64,000 nt of DNA from Ipomoea triloba (lineage: Eukaryota > Streptophyta > Magnoliopsida > Solanales > Convolvulaceae), in the NCBI RefSeq assembly GCF_003576645.1, contig NC_044924.1:29417600-29481599 (forward strand). The letters are read 5' to 3'. Positions 21,218-38,000 of this stretch are shown in pieces. Numbering within the stretch: the first letter of the stretch is position 1; each line of letters starts with the position of its first letter. A program made the position numbers and the translations under genes. The notes under the pieces are model-generated. The model ran no database searches. It saw nothing but the letters and a program-made list of their open reading frames with translations, and had not been told where the DNA came from.

Positions 21218-24200
21218 ATGGATCTTCAAGCTCCCTGCTGTAACGCTTGCTACTCGCTCCACCGCCCACCCCAGCTTCACGCGCCGCCGTCCTCAGTTAA
21301 GTTCCCTTCAAGCTCCCCCAAATGCACCCGCAAAACCACTTCCCAGCTTCCAACCCCCGCCGCCGTCGCCGCTCAAAATGGTAGCACCTATTCCCCTTCT
21401 ACCGTCCCCACTCACAAAGTCACTGTTCACGACCGTCAAACCGGCGTCGTCCACGAATTCTTCGTCCCGGAGGTATGTGTGTGTGTGTGTGTGTTTTTTT
21501 TTTTTTTGTTTTTTTTTTAAATAAATAAATGTGCAGCTAAACATTCAAAAAAACAAAAAACAAAAAATTTTATTGCTCCGCATGTTCATAAATGCAGGAT
21601 CAGTACATTTTACATACAGCTGAGGATCAGAACATACGGCTTCCCTTTGCTTGCAGGCACGGTATTGATTCGATAATCACTCAAGCTTCAACTCTCACTT
21701 CGTAATATGCTGATTGAATGTGTGTAAAATCATTTTAAAATTAGCATAAATAAATGATTCTTTTTATTGTATCATTGTTATAAGTAGAGTTTCTGTTATA
21801 AAAAGGAAAATTGTGCTGCCAGTTTCTGGAGTGCAGAAATAGTGGAATCTTTTAAAGTGAGAATGGTTATCTAGATGATGAACTATAAGTCTTTTACTTT
21901 TGCCTTATGCATTTGGACAGTTCAGGATTTGATTTTATTCCCTTTTTAGTTTTTGATAAAAGAAAGAAAGCACAAATTCAAACAATGTTTAAACTTGATA
22001 GAACTCTCAAGTCTGGGTTATTGTGAAGAGGAAGTGCAATGTCATATTAGAACTTGACTTTGAATTTTGTGTTGTAATGTTATGTGATAAGGAGGAGGGC
22101 ATTAGTTTGACATAACAATTTGGCATTTTAACTTCTTACTTCCTCTAAAAAAAAAAAAACTTCTTACTTCCTCAGTTTGTAGAGAATGAAATGATGGATG
22201 TGTCATTTATTTATCGGTATGATGGTCAATGTGATGACAAATTTTTACTCTCTGATCATTCTCTCTCTCTTTTTTTTTTTTTTTTGGGTGAGAATGCACT
22301 CTGCTTTTTATTTTACTTTTAATTTTTTTAAAATTTGTTTTATTTTTTAATTTTTATTTGGATTCATCTTGAAAGGCTTTACATTCTAGATTGTTGGCTA
22401 TATAATAGATGGTGACGGGTTTAGTCAACTTGGGGTACTAGTTTTAGTATGTAAATGTCACAAAAACAGTATGTATTATAGACGTCAAATAATACTGGAC
22501 TGTCTTTGGTCCTCTAATATTATAAACTTAAGGGTTTTGGATTGTTGGTGTTTAATCCAAGTGCAAATCGAAAGAGACTAGAGGAGAGGAAGAAGGGAGT
22601 AGAGATGGAATTGGGAGGAGAAGAACCCTAACTAGTCCCAAGACTTTCTATTTATACCAAGAGTGGTCTTGGTATTAAAAAGGATCAGTAATAAATGACA
22701 TACAACATTAATGAAGGGAAACACACTTATTGCTTCGGGAGGTGGTTGACCATTCAGTTCTCTCGTGCTTTTGTGTTGTCTCCTATTTACTTCAAGACCC
22801 GAAATATGAAAAATATTTAACCGGGATTAGGATGGGTACCATTATTCCATTGGTTGGAGATTCACTTTATTCATGCACATGGAAAAGAGAGAAACATAAA
22901 AATCATACAAAAGCTTCCTTCTTGGTGTTAAATAGGGAAGGGTTTTATTCAGTTGATCGTTATTACTTGAAAAAGCTCTCCAACAGATATGCAAGTACAA
23001 CAAAAATGGATTTTTCTGCTTCTTAGGCCTCATTTATGCCTTTTTTATTTTATTTTTCTTTACCTTGTCTTTGATATATATCCTGTTGCGTTTCAAGGAT
23101 ACTAAAAATTTTATTTGACCTCTTATGACTACGTTCACAACCTTTACAGTTAGCTCACTTCTTTAGTAGTTTCTTGTAGTTGTCAAATGTTGAATGTGAT
23201 CCTGTATGATATCTAACTACTGCAAAAGATTTCCACTATTGTGGGTGTCAGAGAAGCTTTTAAATTCAAATGCCACAGTAGTAGTTTGACTGGAGAAGTA
23301 TCTCCTGGCTTTCTTGGTCAGGACCGGATACACTTTTAATACTGTCTTGGACTTAACAAGAACATATATGAGTACAGTTATTTTCCTTCCTTTGAATGTC
23401 AGAAGATGTAGAAACTTTTTGGCTTTCTTTTCCCATATTTGACACTCTCTTGTAGAGTGAAGGCATAAATATTAGTTGCTCTCAATGAACGTTAGTAGCA
23501 CTGAGGGTTAGGGAGGGCTAAAATGTGGAGATTAGAGTTGCCTTAACGATTTAAAGTGTGTAAGTTTGGGTATTTTCACTTTTGACTTTGACTTTGCTTG
23601 TTTTGTAAGAGTAGTCTTCAGTGCAAATGTGCAATAGAGCTCTTCTTGATCAAATAGGAACTTGATACTTTATTTATTTCCCAATTCTTGAGCTTAACTT
23701 TTTGTGTACTATGGAGATTGTTTTATATGGTAACTACTTGCATCTTACTTAATAATCCTATATATTGAAGGATGTTGTACTAGCTGTGCCGTCCGTGTAA
23801 AATCTGGGCAAATAAGACAGCCTGAAGCATTAGGGATTTCAAATGAATTGAAAATGAAGGTAATATACATCTTTTTCTGCTTTGATTGCTCTACTTTTTA
23901 CAGGCTTTTATCTTCCCCTAACTTTACAAAATAGTGAATTTGGTTTCTTTTTGTTGGTTTTATGTATTATTTAAATTCCATTGGATTAGGGGATGTAATT
24001 GTGTGATTATAGGAATCCTTGTAAATATGGAAACATTGTACCTTCTCCTATAATAAATACAAAGAGGCTGTGGCACAATTCTTTCACGCTTTCTCAACAT
24101 CATATCTCTCTCTAATCTTATTCTATATGCTTCTCTTGTCCTATCTAAAAAATTTATGGGTACCTGTTTGGTAAGAATTCTGGATTCAATTTAATTCATG

Positions 24201-25344
24201 AGTAATACTACATTACTACTTGGATGTTTTCACAGTGATCACTATATTGTCTATGGAGAGAAATCTGAAAATTTCTTAAGAAACTTGACAGTCCAAATTA
24301 AATTGCATGGTTGAGGTACTCTTGCAATTTGGTTTTATGTTTTGAGTTAAGCATCGTTCTTAACAGATCAAAATAGTCACCTGGAAGTTTTACTCAGTAG
24401 GGATTGGGACAGTATATGAAGTATAGGATGGTTGTCTTACATCTAACTTTAAATTGCTGAAGTTTTTCCTGGTATAATTACATTCTTGTTTTCCTTTATT
24501 TATTTATTTATTTATTTTTGCTTTTCGATCTTACTGATAATTGATTTTAGTGATAATATATGATGTCTCTTTTCTGAGTTGTAGGGATATGCTCTTCTGT
24601 GTGTGGGTTTTCCATCAACTGACCTTGAAGTTGAAACGCAGGATGAGGATGAGGTAAATGAAGGGGGGAATAATTAAAACATACATTCAGTTTGAGGAAC
24701 CAATGACCTCATTTTGTATTATTTTCAATCAGTCAAAATTTTCCACCAGCTCAAAAAGTATAAAAATTCATGGGGCGAAGTTTTATCTTGTTGAATTTTT
24801 TTGAGGATAAATATAAATAATATTTGTTTCCTCACCATCAATTTAAACAAAGGTCTTAGGTATGAATTCAAGAAGCTACCCATACAGCCATACTCAACAA
24901 TTTTTTATGTTTAGCCCATAAAAAAGTTGGCCTATACTAGAGGGGGCATGTTGTGATAAATATAAAATAATACTCCGTATATGTATAGCCTCATTAACAA
25001 CTTAAACTTTTAGCTAAGACGGAACACCTCATTCAATAAACTGTCTCTCATTTATTTTATTTTATTTTTCTAGTGTCTTGTCATGTTTATTATTGGAATG
25101 CAGTGATCTGAGATCATGAGACCTTGCAGGTATATTGGCTCCAATTTGGAAGATATTTTGCCCGAGGACCTATTGTAAGTAATACATAGTATTCATAGAG
25201 TCCTTGAACAAATAATCTTTTCAAAATTGTTTAGGGAAATGGAAAGATAAGTTACTATCGAAGTGTAACAAGAAGGTTTGTTGTATTTGCTTCTTGCAGG
25301 AAAGGGATGATTATGCATTGGAATTAGCAATGGCGGATGAGTAA
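21218..25344 (+). CDS. FdC2: Ferredoxin C2, plant-type [2Fe-2S] ferredoxin with C-terminal extension
   Basis: Six exons: 21218-21472, 21598-21661, 23771-23859, 24585-24653, 25130-25174, 25300-25344; all GT-AG, total 188 residues. Residues 1-60 are Ser/Pro/Thr-rich and basic, as in a chloroplast transit peptide. The ferredoxin fold begins near HKVTVHDRQTG (66). Cluster ligands are Cys104, Cys109, Cys112 and Cys142, giving the classic CX4CX2CX29C in CRHGCCTSC ... LLCVGFP; an additional Cys108 sits in the loop. The tail after Cys142 (FGRYFARGPIERDDYALELA) is longer than in photosynthetic ferredoxin and characteristic of FdC2. The family is stromal, linked to photosynthetic electron transfer and chlorophyll/photosystem maintenance. 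It converges on the LOL1-like gene 2.7 kb downstream. Confidence 0.94.
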
Positions 25345-28027
25345 GCAGCACTTAGTTGATTTGAGGAGATGATATGGAATCCAACAAAATATGTATAATT
25401 TTCTTTCCTTGATTTGTATGTTAACTTTCCATTTTCTCACCACATGTTCTGCTGATGTGTTGGTGACTTTTGCAGTGCTATAACCTGTAAGCATTTAACA
25501 TTTTGGCTTTAGTTTATCTTCCCATTTCCATGTCCTAATCCATGCCAAGTGCATCTTATTGTGAAAGCATTGAGACAGTTTTCTCTCCATGTTTCAATGC
25601 TTCATTCAACTGGATTTCAACTTTGTGGAGGCTTCCCATTAATTGTATATTGACATGTGGATAGTCATTGATAAGTTGTGTAATTTGTCTTTTTGAATGT
25701 CCATAGATTGGTACCAAGGAAATTCAAGATGGTATTATTTTATAATCTGACTCAATTAGTTGCCCAGGGACCAATATGTTCTGAGAGTATACAAGGCCCA
25801 TAAAACAAGTTGACATATCTGATATCCATATCCCAAAGATCTAGGAAGACAAGAAAGAACAGATGGAGACAAATCTTAGGGTACACGTGGGAGAGCATTT
25901 GGAGTGGTCCAACCATTGGTTGGAAGGCTATTTGGATGAACTGCAGTTAGAGTGATATTGTTCTAACCATAAAATTTCAATTGGATGGTTAAGGGTTTGA
26001 TCAAAATAATGCGATTGGAACTATCCAACTGTTCCAATCTCATTGCTACCACTCTCTCAAAGGGAGCCATAGAAAAATATAAAAGAAATGATTTGAAGTA
26101 CTAGATGAAAGAAATGAGATGGTTGCCCATCTATTTATTCTAGTCTTGTCCCAAATCAAATGGCCAGAATTGGAGGATACACTGAGACATGATGTTTAAA
26201 TTGGTGGTGTGTGCACAGTCAAATGATATGCAACTCCTAATCTGTAAAGTTTTGCATACTTGCTGGCATGGCATTATTCATACTTTAGTTCATAGAGAAG
26301 AGTCTAGTACTTTGGCATTATCCCTTGTTACCTTGACAAACTGCACAACTTTGTACATAACCATTGATATTTCCCTTTAGTTGTGGCTACAAATATTGTT
26401 CTTCAATGATCAATATCTTTTGTCTTGCCCCAAGTGACCTCCTATGTGCAACCCAAAGATCAATTTCTCACGTAAAAGTTTTCTTGGAATACATAGATGA
26501 GAAGTAAATAAAGTGCCCTCTGCATCACTTGGCTACAGGCTTCCATGTGTTGGAATATCTAGCTCAGCTAATCATTTAGATGGCCGTAATAACAATGAAA
26601 TTGGACACTGACATGGGACTATGGGAGTCACAAGTGTGCCAAATTCTGGCTTGTCAGCCTGTCATAGGATTTAACAGGCCACAAGCTTTACTAGGTTGTT
26701 GGATTAAATATCCAAGTAGATTGAGCAGCAGATATTGGCAAATGCCCATTGTCTTCTCTGTGACTGCTATTTGATAAGGCAAAAGAGAGGGCATATCCAC
26801 TTCATGACATCTTATCATTCTTCCTTGTGGCAGATGATGATTTACTACTAGTTTTGTATGATTTGTATATGGATATCTCAATACCATAGAAATTTTTTCT
26901 TGTTGCCCATCTTTGCCTTTTAGAAACACAAGCAATCTGCTTCCTTAAAACCGTGTTGTTTCTCCCCACTTTTTTACCCTTGATTAGTTTATAGTAACTA
27001 TATAAGCCATTACAAAATACAAAGTGATATGTTTTACACTTCTATAGAGTAAACTAGAGCTTAAGTAAAATGGACTTGTGGAGGTTGATGAGCCTCCAGT
27101 TGAGTAACTAGATTGCATTTATCCTTATACTCTAACGTCATAAGCTTGTGATTCTTAGATAAGAGATCTCAAGTTCAATTCTCATTCCTCTGGGAGTTAC
27201 CAAAACAAGAGGAGTTTGTCCTCTATTTTATCAACTTTAGCTTTTTATGCTAACCCTTGAAAACACCAAGTGTCGCACTTTAAGGCTGATGTTGGGTGTG
27301 AAAAATATCAACTCTCATGAGAAATTTATGGTGCAAAGTTGAGGAAAGATATTGCTCAAAAGTTTATGAGTGAATGAGATAGCTTTGCTCCACTGTGATA
27401 TGACAGTAGACAACAACTTGTGATCAAGTAGTTGATCACTTCACTTAAATCTGTTGATAATTCTTGAAAGTGGGGCATTTCAGATATTATCTGTTCCTTG
27501 GTATTGGGTCTCACCTGAAAGATCATCTTTTGTCACAGGAATACTTTATGCTTATCTTGTGTTTATCTTATTGCTATTTGTCAGATTCAAAGTTGCTAGT
27601 TTAAACTTTGGTCTTCACTGCTTTCTTCTACAGGTCAAGTATCTGATACAGTATGCATCTTCCTCTACAATATAACATAGTTGCATATAGTAGTATGTAT
27701 ATATAACACCCAGAACCAACCCGAGCCTGTTGCATTAGGCGGTGTTAACCTTATTGTTGCATATGAGATACTATCTCCAATCTTATGTTGCAGTCACAGT
27801 TCTTATTTTGATCTGATATGGGACATTACAGCAAAGTTCATGTATATTTGAACTAACAAGTCATTGGATATAACATTATTTGCAGATTCAAAAGGGCAAA
27901 ACTGCTTTATTTGTATTACAATCACGCGAGAAGAAATAACTCAATACATGCAGCAAGGAGAGGTTTCCTTTGCTTGTGGAAAGACACATCCAATGGTACA
28001 AGCTTAGCGGTTTCACCTTTCAGTTTG
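25345..28027. other. Spacer between convergent FdC2 and LOL1-like genes
   Basis: Should contain both 3' UTRs. Several short open frames on both strands (for example near 26.2 and 26.6-26.9 kb) match no family I recognise and are treated as chance. No mobile-element ends were identified. Confidence 0.4.
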
Positions 28028-30480
<2,453 letters not shown>

Positions 30481-30693
30481 TGTGAATCTGAAAATGGTAG
30501 GCCCTTCTCTCCCCAGATCTTAAAAGCTTGCTTCAGGGACATGAAACACACCAGAGCTCATCTTTGTTTTGTCCTGGAAAAACAACACAGGGATAAAACT
30601 TGCTTGAGTCAACAGAAAATTCTGAGAAAGCAGCTCAGGGGTTTGAAAAGTAATGGTATGACTGAACATAATACATATATGACACACACACAG

Positions 30694-30730
<37 letters not shown>

Positions 30731-31010
30731 AGAATATATTTCATCTGGTCCTCAAATTTCATACATCAAGTAATATGCATCTCTTGGGGCATTGAAGAAC
30801 AGAGATATTTGGTTTAGAGCTGTGAAGTGAGTGAGACACACTCCTTGACAGTGTGGAGGATGAAGAGAAAAATAATGGTTTTCTTTATAATTTTTTTGGT
30901 TGCTTTTTGTGGCTTTGTGCTGGGTTGGAGGGTGGGATTGGTGTTTGAGAGGTTTTAAAAGGGGGCGGTGTTGTTCTGTAAGGTGCAACGATGCTATCAT
31001 TTTTTAAAAA
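30481..31010 (-). promoter_or_regulatory. Probable leader and promoter region of the LOL1-like gene
   Basis: Just upstream of the ATG the minus strand reads ctaccattttcag, a plausible 3' splice site for a leader intron. Further up is a CT-rich stretch (tttttctcttcatcctcc, about 30865) typical of a plant 5' UTR. An (AC)n/(AT)n microsatellite occupies 30684-30730. Transcription start is not proven. Confidence 0.35.
30684..30730. repeat. (AC)n-(AT)n compound microsatellite
   Basis: cacacacagacacacacac runs into atatat units. It would lie in the leader intron of the LOL1-like gene if the proposed leader structure is right. Confidence 0.9.
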
Positions 31011-32822
31011 AAAATTTATACCGAACTTCTTGATATTTGATTTTTCGTAATACCTGTTACTTTATTCACAAAATTCTAACTTTAACAGTTTATTTAAAGG
31101 AAAATCGAATCTCTTTCACTCGAACTAGGTTGTTGGTGCTATCATTTTCACTCTGGCTGTATAGGTTACAGTGACTTCTATATTTCTAGGTGATATATCA
31201 AGATCAGCTTTATCAGACAACTTAGGGGCCTCCCTTCTGTATCTCTCTGTCTCTCTGTCATGCAAGTATAGAAAATCAAAGTCTTTTGGACAAGATGGAT
31301 CTCACTAAAATAACCCAACATGATTAGTCGATGATTAAATAAGAGCGAGATTTCTCTATTCTGACCATCAACTAATCAAATGGTGTTTCCCCGGAATCTC
31401 GTCTTGGATACCGAATACGATTACTATGTAAGTATTTTGTGTACATGAATGATATTTGTGCATTTTCTCCTTTTTGTTTTTGCAGGAGTGAATTGGCAAT
31501 TTAGACTAGCCAGATGGCGCCACGTGTGCTGGCTGAACCAGTGTGTTCTTGCCATTCCTGGGAAGCTTTTTGGTTGGTGGTGGTCCATGTGTGTTCTTGC
31601 CATTCCTGTGTGCCACAACCAATGTCCCTTACACTTCCATTTTTCCCTTTCCTTCTGTCTCTGTCCACCTTTTCATTTTGTAGTTCACATTAAATCTGAT
31701 TTTACCATTTTTCATAAGTGAAGAGTTGTTGAAAAATAATAAAAATAAAAATAAGAGAGAAATATATAAGTTTATAAGGTCATGGGTTAAACTAGTTAAT
31801 TGATTGAGTTCAATCTTTTAATATAGTTTGGCTTATGGCATTACTGCAGCCCAGTTGAGTAACTTTGGCCCAATCTTAGATTATAATATGTATCAGTTCT
31901 TGCTTAGAACACTTTGTGTTCATGCGGTGTCTGCCCGTGGTATTGGTGGCGTCTCTTCGGGGGAAAGCTTGTTTGGTCCACTTCACCCGATTGTCCGTGG
32001 CATAAACCCATGGGATAGACTAGTTAATTGATTAGATTTAGTTTTTTAGTATGGTTTGACCCATGTATATTACAACCCAGTTGAGTAACATTAGCCCGAT
32101 CTTGGATTATAACAATAACCATGTGTTTTTTGACCTGTCATTTGCAGAATTGCAGCTTATTAGGGTGTTATGAAGGAATTTACCATAAAAAAAGGGTGTT
32201 ATGAAGTTGCAAGGTATCCATCTCAGCAGGTAAGAGAGAGGTTTGCATTGCATTGCTTTGCTGTGTTGTGGATCTGTTTGGGATTGATTTTTGTCTGAGT
32301 TGAGGTTACATACATTTTTGAACAAACCTAATTGATTCTTGCCTCATGCTCCATGTTTCTTTCGATTGTGAGTTCTGTATATATGGCTTGTCATATATGT
32401 GGTATCAAATTATCATTGATAAATGTTCATTTTTTATATATAAAAATTTATTTTTTATATACTAATTTTTTTAATATACTAAAAGTTCATTTTTAGATAG
32501 TACACTGAAAATGAATCAGTATATTAAAAATAAACTTTTTAAAATGAATATGTAATACACTAAAAATTAACCCTTAATATACTAAAACTATACATGTATG
32601 TCAATGGTTTACCTTACAATGTGATTCATGATCCATAGTATAACGTACGGAGTATAAGATTGTTATGTGGTAAAATGGGTTGATGGTTTTGACACAACTA
32701 TTTATCTTAAAATGTTTTAAATTGGACTAAAGTACTTGCTTAATCCATTTTTAAATTTCGAGGTGTTTGGTTCAAGTTATAAATAAATAAATAATTAAAA
32801 ATAAATAAATAAATAAATAAAT

Positions 32823-32876
<54 letters not shown>

Positions 32877-34311
32877 AAAATTACTTTTATTTTAAACTAT
32901 AAACTATGATAGTAAAGTATAAAAGTCGCTAACCAAATGGGAGTTAAACTTGAATCAATTTACATAAAATCTATTATTATGTTAATGAAGTATAAGATTG
33001 TTGCATTGTCATTTAATTTCGCCTCCATTATTATGTTGTTGAGCAATTGTGTAACATAATATTTTTCCATGGGTCAAAAAGAGTACTGGTTTTCTATATT
33101 GTCTGCACCACGTTCCATGTTACTTCCTTGGAAAACTATCCATCTTGTCATATGCTACAATGTCAATAATTATATCATGGACCATGGTAAATATATGTAG
33201 TAAAATTTGAGGCATTTGTATTTTTTTTCCTCATTTTTTTGATCACCTAGGTTTCTTGACTTCGTTGGATTATATCTTGGATCACATGAACCTCTCCACC
33301 AAGTTCAAGAGGAGGTAAATCTAATTAATATAGTTTCGAAACTCAACATCAAACTATACATTTCTGCACATAAGGAGTCCAACTCAAACCTAAATTTGGC
33401 CCAAACTCTGAATGTTCGTGGCAAGAATCGAACATTTACCCTACCGTTAGAAGTAAGTCTTAAAGTGTGGCTCCTCAATTTTTTTCCAACTTAAATTTAT
33501 TTTTCTCTTTTTAATTTTTTTTGACAATTCTCTTTTTAATTTTTTGTACAAATAAAATCAATGTATACAAAATATGTCATTAAAAAACTCTAATTGAGAT
33601 CTTTTTGATTTTATAAGCATATAGAATGAACAGGATAAATTTACTAAAGAGTAAATGAAAATAGATATGATCTACCCGATGATGTACTTGCAGTTTAGTG
33701 TTTATGTATATTAACATTTATTTTATGAACATATAGAACAAATATTAATATAGTACATATTGAATGTTATTAAATATAATGCCCTGATTTATATTGTTAA
33801 CGATACCAGTCCACCATGCAATGTAGAATCTGGTTCATGATATAAATTGCGCATATAGTAAAGTTGGACCGATGAATATGACCCAACTAGCAACTTTGAA
33901 ATGTTTGGACAAACCAATTCATCTTATCCACTATTTCTTTTTTTTTTTTTTTAAAGAATTAGGTGATCTCAACTTTGTCGGATTAATTATATCCAATATT
34001 TTTCATCTCCTTTTAGGTTGAAGTCACATTTACTCTTCAAATTTATGATTAATTAAGTATTCATAAAATTTTCAAAGACCACTATTTTCAAAATCAATCA
34101 GTTTACCTATACTAGCTCATTTAATAATTCAGACAAAACTCAGTAACAATATCCATATATCTTTCAAAAAAAAAAAACAATATCCATATATATTCATACC
34201 AGGTAAGTGGTGATATTCAAAATTTGAACTCCAGCATAAATAAGAGATTTCATATGCTAGCTGGATTATATGAGTGTTTTGAACTTTGGATAATATACTA
34301 AGAGAATATCT
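31011..34311. other. Intergenic AT-rich region with minor repeats
   Basis: No gene recognised in 3.3 kb. Noted: a ~100-bp direct repeat (31787-31886 and 32016-32111, sharing cccagttgagtaac and tagttaattgatt), a repeated gtgtgttcttgccattcctg (about 31540 and 31590), and an (AT)n tract at 32826-32871. Confidence 0.5.
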
Positions 34312-34495
34312 ATAGTGTTGGACAACACTAGACTGTGTTACTATGTTGTACCTGATACAATCACGTAGATGTAATGAGTTATATTAAGTGCTATTGGCAC
34401 CAGTATTGATACTATTCGATACTCCTCGCTACATCTACATATTTGTATTAGGTACAGACGTACAGTACAACATACAACAATGCTAATTACTATAA
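34312..34495. mobile_element. Foldback element
   Basis: tgttgtacctgatacaatc at the left pairs with gtattaggtacagacgtacag...caaca at the right, and cgtagatgta with tacatctaca. About 180 bp, non-coding; target duplication not resolved. Confidence 0.5.
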
Positions 34496-34539
34496 ACTTT
34501 TCATATATTAATATTTGATCATCTTAACATGCCCATGGA

Positions 34540-34663
34540 GCCAAAGACCTTGTGGTTAAGCGGCATAGCTATGACCCTACTAAGTGAGAGGTCACAGAAG
34601 TAATGTTAGTATGAACAGATACTACATTGTAACGGAGTCAACAGTATTCAAAAAAAAAAAAAA
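34540..34663 (+). mobile_element. tRNA-type SINE with 15-bp target duplication
   Basis: Begins gccaaagaccttgtggttaa, containing a pol III A-box-like tgtggttaagcggca, and ends in a 14-A tail. taacatgcccatgga occurs immediately before (34525-34539) and after (34664-34678) as an exact target-site duplication. The B-box region appears deleted, so this copy is probably inactive. The terminal ~45 nt (atgaacagatactacattg... poly-A) recur elsewhere in the window. Confidence 0.85.
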
Positions 34664-34825
34664 TAACATGCCCATGGAAGAACTCAAATTTCATCCTATT
34701 TGTATCATATTTTAAAAGAGAAAAGAGTATGTTTCAATTAGATATTATGTGATAAAATTTAAAGTCAACCTATCATTCGGAAGCTGAAAAGTCTATACTT
34801 TACCATCAAAGCCTGTCATATGGCG

Positions 34826-35041
34826 TGTAAGAATATAATAGAGGTGGAAAACTGATGATTCTATTCATATATCACAACCCTTTATATACAGGAAGAAGGT
34901 GATAACAACTAGCTATCTATATGCAAACTAACAGAGAATACTAAGGAGAGAGCCTAAGGATTTAAAATACAAGAAGAATCAACAATATTAATTAGTAATA
35001 ATAATAAACAATATTAATAGTAATAATCCTATTCCTTAATA
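34826..35041 (-). repeat. 3' LTR of the copia element
   Basis: 216 bp. In element orientation it begins TATTAAGGAATAGG and ends TTCTTACA, so the start is TA rather than the usual TG. It contains the stop codon of gag-pol and a tatata-type promoter motif. Confidence 0.92.
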
Positions 35042-38000
35042 CGCCCCCGCAAGATGGAGGAGCCATCAGAGACTCCCATCTTGGACCGAAAATGCTCAAA
35101 TGAGCGTCTTCCCAACCCCTTTGTGAGAATATCAGCGATTTGGGAAGTAGTCGGAACATGCTGCACACGAAGTGTACCATTTACAATATGATCTCGAACA
35201 AAGAAGTAGTCCAACGCAAGATGCTTCATTCTTGAATGATACACCGGGTTCTGACAGACATACGTAGCACTCAAGTTGTCACAATGCAATACTGGAGAAT
35301 GAAGAAGAACAACCCCAATATCATGCAATAAGTTGTGTACCCAAATAACCTCAGCCGCCGCATTCGCTAGAGCACGATATTCTGCTTCTGTAGAAGAACG
35401 AGCTACTACCTTCTGTCGCACCAAGCGCCAAGAAATTATATTGGACCCCAAAAATAAAACATAACCAGTCGTAGACCGGCCAACATCATGAACACCACCC
35501 CAATCGGAATCTGAGAAAGCCGTGAGATGTAATCGAGTGTTACGACGAATAACCAGCCCATGAAATAGGGTTCCCTTCAAGTAACGTAATACTCGTTTGA
35601 CCGCTTGCCAATGAATTAATAAAGGCTTGTGCATAAATTGTGAAAGGCGGTTTATGACATAGCCAACATCGGGATGAGTAATTGAAAGGTATTGTAAAAG
35701 ACCAATTACCCGTCGATATACTGTAGCGTCAGTAGCAGCAGCGGATTGATCCTTTGGCCGGAATAAATCAACAGAAGACCCAATAGGTGTATGCACAATC
35801 TTGGCTTCATGCATGTCAACCTCTTTCAAGATATCAATAATATATTGCGACTGAGACAAGAACAAGCCATCGGGAGTGGGGATTACCTCTACACCAAGGA
35901 AATGATGCAATGCCCCCAAGTCTTTAACCGAAAATCGCTGCGCTAAGCAGGAAATAAAATGATCTAACAACTCAGTAGAATTTCCTGTGACTACAATATC
36001 ATCTACATACACCATAAAATAAATTAAGGCATCATTAGACTGATAAATGAACAAAGAATAATCAGCACGGGATTTGCGAAAACCAAACTCAACCAAATAT
36101 TTAGAGAGCTCCATATACCACGCCCGAGGCGCTTGCTTGAGTCCGTACAAAGCCTTTTTAAGGCGACACACAAAGGTAGGACACTGAGGATCACAATACC
36201 CCGGCGGCTGCTTCATATAAACCTCTTCAGACAAGGTGCCATGCAAAAAAGCATTATTAACATCCAATTGCCGTAGTGGCCAATTGTTGGCTAATGCCAA
36301 GGTAAGGACAATACGTATTGTAGCAGGCTTTGCCACGGGACTGAAAGTATCAAAGTAGTCCCTCCCAGATTCTTGCAAGTATCCTTTAGCAACTAGGCGA
36401 GCCTTGAATCTATCAATTGTGCCATCTGGTTTTCGTTTAACTCTAAAAACCCATTTGCAACCAATCGGGGGCCGTTTTGGTGGTGGTACCAGTTCCCACA
36501 TACCATTTTTGAGCAGTGCAGCAAACTCATCATCCATGGCTTGGCGCCAACGAGGATCCTTCTTGGCTTGGGTGGCTGAGGTTGGCTCAATTGGTTCTGG
36601 AATGGGGTGATTACTAGTGTAATTGATGGTTTTATAATCAAAGTATTTGGGGTTTGGTTTTCGAACTCTATTTGATCGTCGGACTTGAACAGTTGGTGGC
36701 TGGATAGGATTATTATGATGGGACGAAGATTGCGGTTGGTCAACAAGGGATTGTTGCGATTGGGAGGTTGCAGATTCGTCTAGTTGGACAGTGGAGGGAG
36801 GAGGCGGCTGGGCGGTGGATTGTTGGCTCGGTTGGACATTAGCAGGTTCATGTGGCTGGACAACGGAGGGAGGAGGTGGTTGTGCAGGAGGTAGCGACGT
36901 AGGGAGGTCGTCGGTTGGTTGAGTGGAGGTAGCGGAAGGCTGAGCAGAAGATGGTATTGGCAACGGATTCTGACACGCATCAACAGATGGAACAAAAATG
37001 GTTTGTTGACAAGGATTAAAAGTATCAATATGTAATGAAGGATATGAGGCACTTACAGAGGGAGGTTCGACCGGAGTTATACGGGCTTGGCTGTAGGGAA
37101 ATACATGATCAATAAATCGGACATGCCGAGATACATAGAGTCGCCCTGTTTTTGGATCAAGACATTTATAACCTGACTGAGTCAGAGAGTACCCTAAAAA
37201 AACACAAGACAGTGATCTTGGCTGGAGTTTAGAGTTGGTATATGGCCTGAGCCAAGGAAAACATAAACACCCAAATGGTTTTAATTTTTGGTAATTCGGT
37301 GTCATTCCAAATAGAAGTTCAAAGGGTGATTTATGCATGAGATTTATTGTTGGCATACGATTTATAAGATAGACAGCTATCTGAAATGAATAAGACCAAT
37401 AAGTACGGGGCATAGACGCAAAATCAAGTAAAGACAACCCAGTTTCTACAATATGTCGATGGCGTCGTTCAGCTAGCCCGTTATGTTCTGGTGTGTGTGG
37501 AGGACTCGTAAGATGTGTAATCCCACAGGTAGTAAAGAAAGGTTTTAATTTAATAAATTCCCCACCATTGTCTGAAAACACATTAATAATTTTTCGGTTA
37601 AGACGATTTTCAACTAGTGACTTGAATTGAACAAATACATCATAGACATATGACTTTTTCTTTAAGGGATAAAGCCAAATATATCTCGTAAAGTGATCGA
37701 CAAAAATAATATAGTAGTAATAACCATCAATGGATTTTTCAGACGTACTCCAAACATCAGTGTAAAGTAATTCAAGTGGATTATTACTAGACAAAGTGTT
37801 CTGAGCAAAGGGAAGTTTGTGGGACTTATTTAATAAACAAGATGAGCAATAAAAATTAGCAAGAGATGTAGTAGGAACTTTATTTTGTCTTAGCAAGGCA
37901 CCGAAAGCTTTGTTGGAAGGATGCCCAAAAATGTGATGCCAAGACGATAAAGAGGGTGTAGAGAACGTATTTATTTGAGGAGAAGAAGGTAGCCAAGCGC

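Noticed and set aside
26580..26935. Overlapping short frames on both strands between FdC2 and LOL1
   Set aside because: No motifs or splice context; likely chance frames in the spacer.
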